From Phymatolithon calcareum (Eukaryota; Rhodophyta; Florideophyceae; Hapalidiales): DNA of 64,000 nt. This document shows positions 1 to 9,770 of this stretch, piece by piece. Where the stretch lies: positions 930,001 to 994,000 of the forward strand of contig OZ345379.1 of NCBI GenBank assembly GCA_977006965.1, read 5' to 3'. The notes below the pieces were generated by a model that worked only from the letters and a program-made list of their open reading frames with translations, was not told the DNA's origin and did not search any database. Position numbers and translations under genes: made by a program. The stretch's first letter is position 1, and each line of letters begins with the position of its first letter.

Positions 1-424
1 AGATGAAGGAGCACATTCGTCACATTTCTCTGCCTTGACGTTAACAATCTTAATAGTCTTAATCTTAGTCTTCTCGATCGGTTCCTGAACAAGGATACAT
101 TTCAAACGAAGTGGCGTGCTCGAACAACTCTTGATTTTATCGACGAGTAGTTCTTGAAACGTGCCTGGGGCGCCACGACGTGGGCGGTAGAATGAACACC
201 GAGGGAGTGACTAGTAGCAAGGCAGAGGGAGTAGACCCGAAGTCCGTAACAGCGCGTGGCTACTAAGGTGAGCGAATATGTAGGGAGCTCTCAGGGGACC
301 ACTCGGAGAGTCCGCAAGGTGAAGCACACACGACGCATCCGTAAGGCGTCAACGGCCGTGTGAGTACACTGAGTGTGGTGCGAGAGCAGAACGTCTGCAA
401 GTTGTTACCAGCAAGCGTATCGTA

Positions 425-2800
425 GGGTCTCGCAAATATGGGCCACTTCGCTCAGTCTCAAAAATTAAACAGTATTTTAAGGTTAGATCAAGAGTCTCTG
501 AATGACTTTGACATCAATCGAAGGCTTACAACTTCGCCCGTTCAATTGTTCAGACAGAATAATCATACAGATCCATGTTTTGGAAGGAGGGTGGCCTGAA
601 CACAAGGCCCTGATTTGGCGGATTTGATTACAAGGTAGTTCAATAAAATTGAAGCACATAATTTTATTCATTATTCAATCTCCCAAGCAGCACGAGAAAC
701 GCGACGTCTCTTAGCTCTGTCGCGTCTCTCAACTCGCGTCTCTTCCAGGCGACGACGCTGAGCAAGTCGAGATGTTTTGGACTGCTGCAGCTCAGCTTCT
801 TCCCGATCATATTTATTTTGCTGACGCTGGCGCTGTGCAGCAAGTCGCTCTTGACTTTTGACAACAGAAAGCTCTTTGCGACGCTCTCGCTCTGTAGCTC
901 CGGAAACCTTCTTCGCTGCTTCTTGTCGCTTCTTCTCCTCGGCAGCTTCAAGCGCCGGGAGCACATTATCGCTAGTTAGTGTGGCACCACTCCGTGTGCT
1001 TACTTTGATTGTTCCGCTCTCTAAGACCACAGCTCCATCAGAGCAGATCTGTTCTACTCTGATAATAAATAGATCGTAGAGTTGTTTGTAGTTGTGGATC
1101 AGAGCCTCTAGAGCATCAGAGCTTTCTGTTAAAGCAGTTATGCTCCGCGTTGCAGGTGCATTTCCCAGCATAGACTCCGTTATGGTTGAAGAAGTGAACG
1201 CATCAACACGAATTCGTGTTGGATCTGTGCCGCGAGAAGACTGCACCAAGAGCCCTGATCCCTTAAACCCTCCAATGATGTTAGAAGCCGTCACAGCTTT
1301 GTAGTATGAATTCTTGAGTAGCTCACATACTGTAAAGATGTCGTTCCGCACGTCTTTCTTAGACGTCACTGACCGGTTCGAAAGCTGTTGACGAAACCTC
1401 TCCTTTAGGGGCCCAAACACGCCGACGTCTAATGGATGAAGTGCGTGAAAGGTGTGTGCCGGCAACCCAGCCACAATGATACCATAAGTCTTCAGTAGGT
1501 TAAGGGTGCGAAAGGTCAGATGTCCGGCGTATCCGTCAAACAAAAGGAGCAACTTTCGCCCTCCTCTCCTAAGAAATCGAGTTTCGTCAACAAATTTCAA
1601 TGCCCACGAGTAGAATATGTCGCTATCGACGCCCGCAACTTTCCGATAATATAGGTAATTAGGTTGAGGCAAGTAGTCTGCCGGCGTCTCGAAGCGCCCT
1701 CCTCTGCACTTTCAATACTTAGCCTCAACGCCAGGAAGCACGACGACCGGCGTGAACAGTTGTCCAGCGCCTGATACAACAGACATTAGTGTCACGTGAT
1801 CGACAGTCCCTCTCCACTTGACATCTCTAGTATTTGCTTGAGTCCCTTTGCGAACCAGGAACTTCTGCCTTCCGCCCAATGTCATTCTGCGTATAGAAAA
1901 CCAGACTCATCAAGATTAAAGATATGGCATACCTCCTTGATGTTTTACCTGTCACACAGGGCACGGAGTCGGGTGAAGTGAGTGGCACAGATTTCTGGAC
2001 TCATGGCCTCAGCGCGATCATGCTCTAAATTAGCTCTAGTCTTAAGAGATAGCTGAGGGTTACGAGAAAGTAGACTTCTTACCCATGTCCTGCCCGGCCT
2101 GTCGTCTTTGAAGCCAAGGGTTTGTCGGCGCATTAATGGAAAGGTTTGGATTAAAGTTCTCGCCAGTGCTTTTAGAGCCTCGCGGCACAGCGGTGTGCCA
2201 TTTTGCTGAAACTCCATGACCTCTTCAACAATAAATGACTCTTCTTCTGTCGTGAGCCTGTGCTTCCGTCCACGCCCTTCGCTCATTTCGAGCATCTAGT
2301 CTGACGATCAATCTGTCATACATGCTCTTTGGAGTGTAGTGCGCGGCACATTAAATATTTGCTCAAAAATCGAACAGAGACGTCAGGATTGTTCTTTTTC
2401 TCACGCAAAGCTTCAGCTAGACGCTTCTGAGTATCTGCAAGAGCAATGAGTTGGATCAGTGTGATAATAGTCGCTGCAAACAATAGATCTAATGGATCTT
2501 TTTATCTACACTGTAGGTTAGTGCTGATGGAAACGGCCAGGTCATCGACGATCAGTTCGAAAAGGTCGAGTTAAGGACGATAAAGACAACTAATTGATCT
2601 CAAAATTTCCTTATACACGTAGTTGACACTCAGGATTGCAAAATGCAAGCCAGAATTCAAATTTGTTCATACGTTTATGAGATAGCTCTACGTAGCAGCC
2701 CGAAATGACCTCCAATTGTCCAAGCCACTACGGTTTTCTCATTAATTATTATCGAACTTTTAGTGGTCCATTTTTAGGGTGGCCCATATTTGCGAGACCC
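425..2800 (-). mobile_element. pogo-like (Tc1/mariner superfamily) DNA transposon
   Basis: A 2.38-kb element with perfect 21-bp terminal inverted repeats beginning GGGTCTCGCAAATATGGG (425-445, and complementary at 2780-2800). It is flanked by the TA dinucleotide at 423-424 and 2801-2802, as expected for Tc1/mariner and pogo elements. It carries a broken DDE transposase on the minus strand at 671-2295. The perfect repeats suggest fairly recent movement although the transposase is dead. Confidence 0.9.
671..2295 (-). pseudogene. pogo-like transposase pseudogene
   Basis: The transposase reads from 2295 towards 671. The N-terminal part (1945-2295, 116 codons) has the Tc5/CENP-B-type helix-turn-helix region with a GRTWVRSLLSRNP stretch. 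The first catalytic Asp lies in an NLDESG motif near 1915. The C-terminal part (671 to about 1690) contains LLLLFDGYAGH (second Asp) and HPLDVGVFGPLK (third Asp), the classic DDE_1 arrangement, then a basic, Arg/Gln-rich tail with heptad-like spacing. At least two frameshifts between about 1690 and 1945, with stops, separate the halves, so no full-length enzyme can be made. The family assignment is secure; activity is not expected. Confidence 0.85.
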
Positions 2801-3363
2801 TACAATAGTCCCAACTAAAAGGTGCCTTGCCATTTACTGGATGAGAGTGCGCCGTGTAAGTACGCCGACGTTACTGTAAGAACTCTATGGAAGCTGCAAA
2901 CGGAACAATTGGCAATTAATACTACACGTAGCACACATATCATCGTGATAAACAGGCAGAATCTAATTGGAGGGGTATCATACATGGTGCTCGCGCATTA
3001 CAGTGCCATTGCGATACACGTGCCATTCTCCAATTTTACTTGCAAAAGGATACGCATAGTCTGCAGCGCTCTGTGAGCCTTGTCATCGATGTTGCTTTGC
3101 TGTATACGGCTTCAGCGACCACTCAGCACAGATATTTTCCTCGAGGAATGGCAGATGTTTTCTTTCCGAGTGACGAGCATATTTTAGTTCCTACCGGTAA
3201 CGACGCGCTAAAAAGGGGTACTCCTCACCAAGAACTAAAAGCCTTCTTTCCGAATCTGGCGCTAAAAAACTGTTCCGTGTTCTTTTTCAAACGTTTTTGA
3301 TCTTTTAAATCAACCCTTAATTAAAGGAAAGTTTCTCAATTAAGCGTGTTCGTCACATAGACA

Positions 3364-3657
3364 CTAGTGGAGTACCTATTAGCAAATATTAAAAATTGGA
3401 CCACTACCAAATCTTAAATCGGGTCTAATTTGAGATTTTGATTAATACCGAAAGTTAAACCATAAACAATTCAGCTTACGCCGAATAAATCCTCCATATT
3501 ATGTACACAAATATTTTTCAACAATGCGTCGAGAATTTAAAAGACTTTTTGTAATTCTCTGCCCGACTAATATGATTGAAAATATTCATACTATACCGAG
3601 CAAACTCGATAAATTGACCGAAAAATGGGAACCGTTTTGCTAAATGGGCACTCCTAG
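3364..3657. other. AT-rich spacer between two head-to-head PiggyBac-like copies
   Basis: About 290 bp of AT-rich sequence bounded on each side by CTAG (3364-3367 and 3654-3657), which directly abuts the TGTCT...GTGACGAAC termini of copies 1 and 2. No gene or repeat is recognised in it; it may be original host sequence. Confidence 0.5.
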
Positions 3658-3864
3658 TGTCTTTGTGACGAACACCCTCAATTTAGGGTGGATTTAAAAC
3701 CGCAAAAAGGTTTATAAAAAGAATGCGGAACAGTATTTTTAGCGCCAGATTCGGAAAGGCGGGCTTTTGTTCTTTGTGCAGAGTACCCCTTTTACTAACT
3801 TAAAACCGTGTCGTTCGCCGGTAGGAACGAAAATCTGCTGATCACTCACAAAAAAGACATCTAA

Positions 3865-4360
3865 TGTGGTAGCGCAGATCGGCGGATCGATGCCACTAAA
3901 AAGTTCGGGAACGGTTGGCCGTTGAGGCCGTGCAGGGCTCCAGCGCTTGGTCTCTCCCGACGGAGGATAGTGGCACAGCAAACAAGAAAACACAGGCACG
4001 GACTTGGGGTCCAATCGCAAGAGGACACCAACGTCCGTACGCAGACACAAGGGCGAGGGTCCTAGGACCGAGGCTTAACCGACGGCGCAGAGTCGAGGTC
4101 GTACGCGAGGCCTTCCCTGAGGCGAAAGGTCCGCGAAGGCTGGAACTGAAAACGGTCGATCTGGACCAAACACGGGTTTCCCCTTTCACTGAGGGCCAGC
4201 GGCCAAAAGCCCGCCATATACTACTAAATCGGTCTTATCATACTAGAAATAAACCTAAACGGAGTGGACGACGGAGTCGAGGGCACAGTGTGTAAGCCCA
4301 TGTGGGCTGTAATGGTCGGGGAAAAGCAAGGCCTCAGGGCCACCCATCCATACTACTACA
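3865..4360 (-). repeat. 3' LTR of the Gypsy element
   Basis: 496-bp LTR with ends TGTGGTAG...CTACTACA, nearly identical to 12307-12802. On the element's strand this is the downstream LTR, because the purine tract lies directly beside it at 4361-4373. Confidence 0.93.
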
Positions 4361-4373
4361 CCCTCCCCTCCTT
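4361..4373 (-). other. Polypurine tract of the Gypsy element
   Basis: On the minus strand the 13 bases AAGGAGGGGAGGG directly abut the 3' LTR, the position of the plus-strand primer in LTR retrotransposons. Confidence 0.8.
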
Positions 4374-4591
4374 AAAGCCGGAGCATTCGGCGAGGCAGAC
4401 GAGTCAGCAGAGACGAGGTCCTTACCCCTTCACTGCGAAACGGCGTTCGTTTCGCCCAAGGAGTCCTTTTAGAAGGCCAGGATTGCAGAAAAGGGGCATA
4501 TTTCGATCGACTTGAATGCCGCGCGAAACGGCCAAGGGATGGCAACGAAGATGTCCCTGAGAAGAATGATGATGAGGCCACCTCCCTGGTC

Positions 4592-5257
4592 ATGGTGGCC
4601 TTTGGCATGTATCATCCCGGTCGATGTGGCTTCATGCTCACCATTGAGCGCCCTTTGCTCCGCTTCTTCACCCGTGTGACTGTCGAGGAGCCTTGCGACG
4701 AGGATTACGGTGCTCAACACCATCCGAGGGCCAACTTGGCACCGGAAGGGCCTCTGGACTTCGTCGATGCTTCGACTGGAACGGCTGTCGAGGAGGTCGT
4801 CAAGGGCGTTCGATCATCTTCCGCCGAGACCGAGGATCCGGAAAGCGCGGTGAATCCTGCGCTTCGTAAGGCTCGTTGGGCTGCTCCGGCCGTGGAGATC
4901 ATCGACTACCAAGGCGTGTCTCTTGTGTCGCGAACCCCTCTGTACGAGTTGAGGCCAATTGTGGGCCAGGAGGTGACTGACATGGCCGTCGGCGTGTTCA
5001 CGGATTCTAGGATTCACAAGTTGTTCAACGCGATGGGCCTTTCTCCCTTGGAGTGCAAGGACCTATACTGGGTCGATGACGAGGAAGTGTCCACGGTGGT
5101 GTGCGCCCTGTTCGAAGATGTTGCCGCCATCGCGCGTGGATCTGCCCATTTTCGCGACCAGGCCGGAAAAGAGGCCGCAATCGAGGCTATTCGATTGTTA
5201 TATTGGGCCACGCGCGATCTGCTGCCGCGCCGGATCCCTTCTGCCCACACTTATTAG
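4592..5257 (+). CDS. Antisense ORF between pol and 3' LTR of the Gypsy element
   Basis: A 221-codon reading frame on the strand opposite to gag-pol. The frame stays open further upstream, from 4376 just beside the purine tract, but the first ATG is at 4592. The predicted protein is acidic in the middle and has no membrane segment, zinc finger or known domain that I recognise. It occupies the place where some plant Gypsy elements carry an extra ORF, sense or antisense. Staying open for about 880 bp in an element whose gag and pol are full of stops suggests it was maintained longer, is a recent capture, or is simply GC-rich chance. Function unknown. Confidence 0.45.
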   Translation: MVAFGMYHPGRCGFMLTIERPLLRFFTRVTVEEPCDEDYGAQHHPRANLAPEGPLDFVDASTGTAVEEVVKGVRSSSAETEDPESAVNPALRKARWAAPAVEIIDYQGVSLVSRTPLYELRPIVGQEVTDMAVGVFTDSRIHKLFNAMGLSPLECKDLYWVDDEEVSTVVCALFEDVAAIARGSAHFRDQAGKEAAIEAIRLLYWATRDLLPRRIPSAHTY

Positions 5258-5744
5258 CTTTGTTAGACGTACGTTTGAGTTTTAGGCCGATTTAGGCCAT
5301 TTGTTATTGATTGAAGAACGCAGGCCGACTTAGGCCATTTGTCCAGAAATACTTGTGACCCCGCACGTCCATGTTAGGAGGGCCCAAACAACTTGACAGG
5401 ATGTTACGTATGAAAGCGGGCGATCCAATGAAGTCGCAAGGGCTCTTCCGTCCAAGTCCTCTGCCCCTCCCATTCTCGACCCCTCCCCTCCTGAAGAAGA
5501 GTGCGGGCTCTCCTAATAGTGTCCCTGCCGGAACAAGAGGGGTGGTCCAGGGCGCGACACAGCGGCCCATGTTACTGTTGCGCGGCGTCACACAGGTGCT
5601 CTGGAAGGGCACGGATAACCTTTTCCGGGATTCCCCGTTTGCGCTTGCGGAAGAAGGAGCGCAACTTGTGCAAGGGGAGGCTGTCCGGACGTTGCCAGGT
5701 GTCGTCTTCCGGGCCGTACCCGAACCAGCGTGTTCGTATTCGGT
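5258..5744. other. Gypsy 3' non-coding region with a second purine tract
   Basis: No coding is supported between the antisense ORF and the end of integrase. On the minus strand 5479-5493 reads as AGGAGGGGAGGGG, almost the same as the purine tract beside the 3' LTR. Confidence 0.4.
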
Positions 5745-6955
5745 TTAAGGCGGATCGTAAGCGATCAAGCGGTCAATGGCATACTCGTCACCATCGGAGT
5801 TCTCTCCCTCCTGCTTCGCTTCTGGTTCTTTGTTTAGTGGGGCCCTGACCGCGACCCCCCGATGGCGCTCCTCACGTCGACGCTCCTCTAGAGTGCGGTC
5901 GTCGGCGACCAGTAGCAGCCCATCGGGTGGAGTTGGTGCAAGGACCACGCCGTCGCGAGAGACGGTGTCTTCAACGCCCGATGCGTTGATGATGACGACG
6001 TTCTTCGCCGTGGTCTTTACGACTCGATAGGGCCCAGTTGCGAGGGACGCGAGCTTGTTCCGTCCGGGGTCCTCCTTCGTTGGGGCCTCGCGCCGTAAGA
6101 AGATGAACGTTCCGGGGCGGATGTCTTCTGCGGAAGGTCTCACGGCCTTGTCGAAGTTGGCTTTGTACCGTGCTTGAACGCGACGGATATTTTTGTCCGC
6201 AGTGGCCATGAGGGCCTTGAGGCGCGCCAAAAATTGCTCTCGTTGCAGGCGAAGGTGGGGTTCACCAGATGAGGCCACGTTTTGGATGGCCAAGTGCACC
6301 GATGGTCGACTGACCGTGAGTTCAAGGGTACTGAGCCCCGTGCCGCTATGAATCTGGGTATTGTACCCGTACGACAGCCCGCCTGCAAAGCGATCCCAGT
6401 CGTCAAGGTGCTCTGTCACGTACGCGCGCAAGGCCGCGAGTATGGTGCGATTGTATTGTTCCGCTCGGCCGTTAGTCTGCGGATGGTAAGCCGCAGTGAA
6501 TAGGTTCCGAATTCCTAGGGTCTGGCAAACGGCCTGAAAGTGTTTGGATGCGAACTGCTGGCCATTGTCCGACAAAAGGTACACCGGCGGTCCGTAAGCG
6601 AATACCCAGTGGTTACAAAAGGCCGAGGCCACTGCGTGCGCCGTTGTGGACTTGAGCGGGACTGCTCGCGTGAGCTTTGAATAGCGGTCCGTGATGACCA
6701 ACAAGTTCTCTTGCCCGTCTTTGGTCTTGCGGAACGGACCGAGGATGTCGATAGAGACGAACTCCAAAGGCTGGGATGCAGGGAACAGCTTCACCACTGA
6801 CTGTGGCGGCGGAGCTTTACGCGCTCCTTTGCGCATGGGGTGCATGATCGCACCGTGCGTACAACGTCAAGGGCCATGGACGGCCAGTAGAATTCTCGGC
6901 GAAAGGTCTGGTACATTCGAGTAGTGCCCGGATCGCCCGCAAGCCGCGGTTAATG
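5745..6955 (-). pseudogene. Gypsy integrase region
   Basis: The C-terminal part of pol. An HHCC zinc-binding region (HLAH, then CTPC) lies near 6846-6955 and is broken by a TAA stop and a frameshift near 6840. The catalytic core at 5745-6845 shows SIDILGPF (Asp), LLSDNGQQF (Asp) and NGRAEQYNRT (Glu), the DDE triad of retroviral-type integrases, followed by a GPYRVV motif of the GPY/F module. The tail is acidic and ends at 5745. No chromodomain is visible. The core frame is long and intact (366 codons), but it cannot be joined in frame to the rest of pol. Confidence 0.9.
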
Positions 6956-7809
6956 CGCCAAGTGCAACACACGGGGCCTCAAAGCCGGGTGAACAACGAT
7001 CTGGTGTGAAAGGTCAAGGGGAGCGACCGGAACCGGAAGGCCGCGGTCGTCACGCTTGAACCTGGCCGACCGGCCGTCGTCCACCTTTGATGCGAGTATG
7101 CAGCACCAGGGGTCGGCAGACTGGGCCTCGATGTACTCTCCAATCGAGATTGGGCTGTGGTCCGTTGCTTCGACGACCGTCGCAAGCAGCAAAGCTGGTG
7201 GGGCCAAGTCTTCTGCGAAGGAGGAGAAGTCCTCCACCCATTCAAAGTCGTCTTGATCCGGTGGGCCACATGTTTGCCCCTTTCTGATCGCGGTTTCAAC
7301 TGCTAGGCAGGGAATGTCCAGATCTGGTCCGAATGGACAATCGCCGTACGTGGGTAAACGCGAGATGGTGTCGGCGATCGTATTCTCGGCGCCTTTCTTG
7401 TAATGCACCTTGAAGCGATGCCCCATCAAAACGAGGCGCCAACGTGCGAGGCGATTTGACCCATCGGCGAGGCTCAAATCCAGCGGAGTGCCTGGTGATC
7501 GGTAAACAGATCAAACTTCTCCAATTGGAGGTACGGTTGGAGGATCTGTATGGCCCATATGATGGCCAGATATTCCTTCTCGCCCGCAGAGTAGTTTTTC
7601 TCTGCCGGTCGGGGCTGTCGACTCTAGAAGCCCAGCGGGTATCGCTTATCGTCTTCGTGTGTTTGAAAGAGCACACAGCCAATCTGATGATCGCAGGCAT
7701 CTGTATCGACCGAGTAGCACAAACCCCGACGGGGCAACCGCAGAACTGGCGGGGAAGCTAATTCTTTCTTCAAGAGGCCAAACGCGGCCAAGCGGCGACC
7801 GTCAAACAC
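6950..7809 (-). pseudogene. Gypsy RNase H and connection region
   Basis: RNase H-like sequence spread over at least two frames: SVDTDACDHQIGCVLFQ (catalytic Asp context) near 7690-7760, and VHYKKGAENTIADTISRLP (the usual GxxNxxADxLSR end of the domain) near 7340-7400. A further stretch to 6950 leads into the integrase zinc finger. Stops and frameshifts near 7480-7640 break it. Confidence 0.82.
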
Positions 7810-7859
7810 GGGGAGCTAGGCCCCCTGCTCCTTCTTTAAGAGCTCTGTGAGCGGAGCTG

Positions 7860-8858
7860 CTACACGTGCAAAGTTCGTAATAAACATCGGTAGACGTTGC
7901 AAAGTCCAAGGAAAGAGCGGAGCTCCGTCTGGCTAGTCGGGACTTTGAACCCTTGGATGGCGTCGGTGTTGCGGTTCGCCACCTCAAGAAGGCCTGGCCG
8001 GATTGTATGGTCCAAGTAGTTGACCGAACGGTCAAAGAAGGTGCACTTCTTCAGCTTCAGTGACAGTCCGGCCGCTTTCAACGCGCACACTATCTCCTTG
8101 ACGTGTCGTAGGTGGTCGTCGAATTAAGACGAAAAGACAATGATGTCGTCGATGTACACCAGGCACGACTGCCATTTAAAGCGAGCGAGAATTATGTCGA
8201 TGGTGCGCTGGAACGTGGCCGGGGCGTCGGTCAGGCCGAAGGGCATTTTCTTGAATCGGAAGGTTCCGCTGTGACAGGTAAATGTTGGTTTGTCGCGGTC
8301 TTCGTCGCGAATGGGAATCTGCCACAACCCCCAGTTGCAGTCCAGAGTCGTGAAGAACTTGGCGTCGCTCAGGGAGTCGATGCACTCATCCATACGCGGT
8401 AGAGGATAAGAGTCCTTCATGGAAAGGGCATTCAGGCGCCGGTAATCCACGTAGAAGCGCCACCGTCCGTCCGGGTTAGGGACAATGACAACCGGGGAGG
8501 ACCACTCCGACGCTGCGGGCTCGACAACGTCCAAGCGCAACATTTCCTCCACTTCGGTCTTCTCGACCTCCCGAGCCTTATACCCCGCGCGGTGGGGCGG
8601 CAGACGCACGGGTCGAGCACCATCTTGAAGATCGATTCGGTGTTCGGTGACCGTCACGGTTCCCAGATGGCCCTGCCACATGTCTTCGAGCTCGCAAAGC
8701 ATATCGCGGACTTGGGCTTGTTCGTCGTCCGACAGGTGGTCCAAGCTAAAGTCATCCACCGTCACCCGCTGGCGCGCGGCGGGCGACTCCGGGACCCGTG
8801 CCGCGAATCTGGCCTGGGCGTCGTCATCAGGTAAGGCCTGTGCGAGGCCAGGACGCAC
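7860..8858 (-). pseudogene. Gypsy reverse transcriptase
   Basis: A good Ty3/Gypsy RT: EWSSPVVIVPNPDGRWRFYVDYRRLN, then FTTLD, then MPFGLTDAPATFQR, and the catalytic YIDDIIVFSS. A TAA stop at 8124-8126 falls directly after this motif where family members read on into a DDHLRHV stretch; the frame continues at 7860-8090 with the palm/thumb segment (KCTFF...YLDH...TELRSFLGL). The in-frame stop and later breaks make it a pseudogene. Confidence 0.93.
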
Positions 8859-9770
8859 AGGTACTGAGGGTTCCGGTTGCCTGGGTCAATATTGACCGTG
8901 AATATTTTCGTCGGGGCCGGTAGCGCCAAAGCCAGGATTTCGTGTTTCGCGAGTGTCAAATCCGCGGACGAAAAGTTGGCAACCAAGATCCTTAAAGGCA
9001 CGAGCGGTTTAACGTCAAATAGGCCGTTGGCCACACTGACTCGCTTCTTCAAGTACAAATACGGAACCGGAGCAAGGACTCTGGTGCTGGAGGCGCCGCA
9101 TACTACCTCGACAGTCGCTTCGGTCCCGGCCGGAATAACCGTTCGTCGTGCTACTCGCACTTTTGCAGACGGCGAGGGACCGCCGCTCACGAATGGGGTC
9201 TCTGATGTTGACCGGTCGCTTGGGACCCTTTGGGGAGCGGCGCTTGATCGTAACCCTTGTTCCATCCTCCAACTCGATTAGTTTTCCCCAAGGCCGCACT
9301 TGCTTCACGTGTCTGTCGATGAACGTGCAACCCAAGAGGGCATCGGCTCCGAGTTGCCGTACGACAACGAATGGTTGTAGTACGGAATACGACGCGACCT
9401 TGACTGTTAAGGTCACAATACCCATGGTACTCAGGCGGTGATTTGAAGCAGAAGCCAAGTTGACGATATCACGGCTGTCGTCACACAAAGCGAGTACCGC
9501 CGGTGGAAGGAGGTCCGCGTGGACCAAGTTAGGCCCGGCTCCGGTGTCCAACACAGTGAGCATTGGTCGTAAGGACCGCGAATCGGGACCTATGGAGGCC
9601 TCTATCTTGTAATTGTGTGCCGACAGGAAGCACACCTGAGACAGATGGTACTGCGAGGCGGACAGCCAGCTCGGGAGTCCAAACGGCCGGGACTGGATAA
9701 TCGGAGTCGAGTCTCCTTCATTCGGGAGCTTGCGCGGTGGCCTCAAGGGCTCACGGCGCATCCCCCCCAT
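8762..9770 (-). pseudogene. Gypsy aspartic protease and protease-RT linker
   Basis: The frame at 9015-9770 contains VLDTGAGPNLV, the DTGA active-site loop of retroviral-type aspartic proteases, and the second conserved ADALLGCTF loop about 75 residues later. Coding then shifts to another frame (8762-9265), which carries the beta-rich linker typical before Gypsy RT, and shifts back near 8850 into RT. At least two frameshifts are needed to connect these parts. Confidence 0.85.

Larger units (their letters stand above)
166..3018. mobile_element. Solo LTR inserted in PiggyBac copy 1, itself split by a pogo element
   Basis: The inserted sequence begins TGGGGCGCC and ends GATACA, the TG...CA ends expected of an LTR. 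It is flanked by the 6-bp direct repeat CGTGCC (160-165 and 3019-3024), and the host sequence on both sides joins to give the PiggyBac sequence seen in other copies. Without the pogo element at 425-2800 the LTR is about 475 bp. No internal retrotransposon coding is present, so it is read as a solo LTR. Its family and polarity cannot be told. A different insertion with TG...CA ends is possible. Confidence 0.55.
1..3363 (-). mobile_element. PiggyBac-like copy 1, 5' half, interrupted
   Basis: This is a degraded PiggyBac-like transposon with its transposase side on the minus strand. Bases 1-165 match the N-terminal coding stretch of the other copies (compare 13000-13080 and 25010-25130). Bases 3019-3363 match the 5' UTR and 5' terminal inverted repeat (compare 25150-25498). 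The outer end reads GTCACATAGACA and is followed by CTAG at 3364-3367. The two parts are separated by an LTR insertion at 166-3018. The rest of the element lies beyond the left window edge. No usable reading frame remains. Confidence 0.75.

Noticed and set aside
5745-6100. Chromodomain at the end of Gypsy integrase
   Set aside because: The tail after the GPY/F module is acidic and lacks the aromatic residues of chromodomains.
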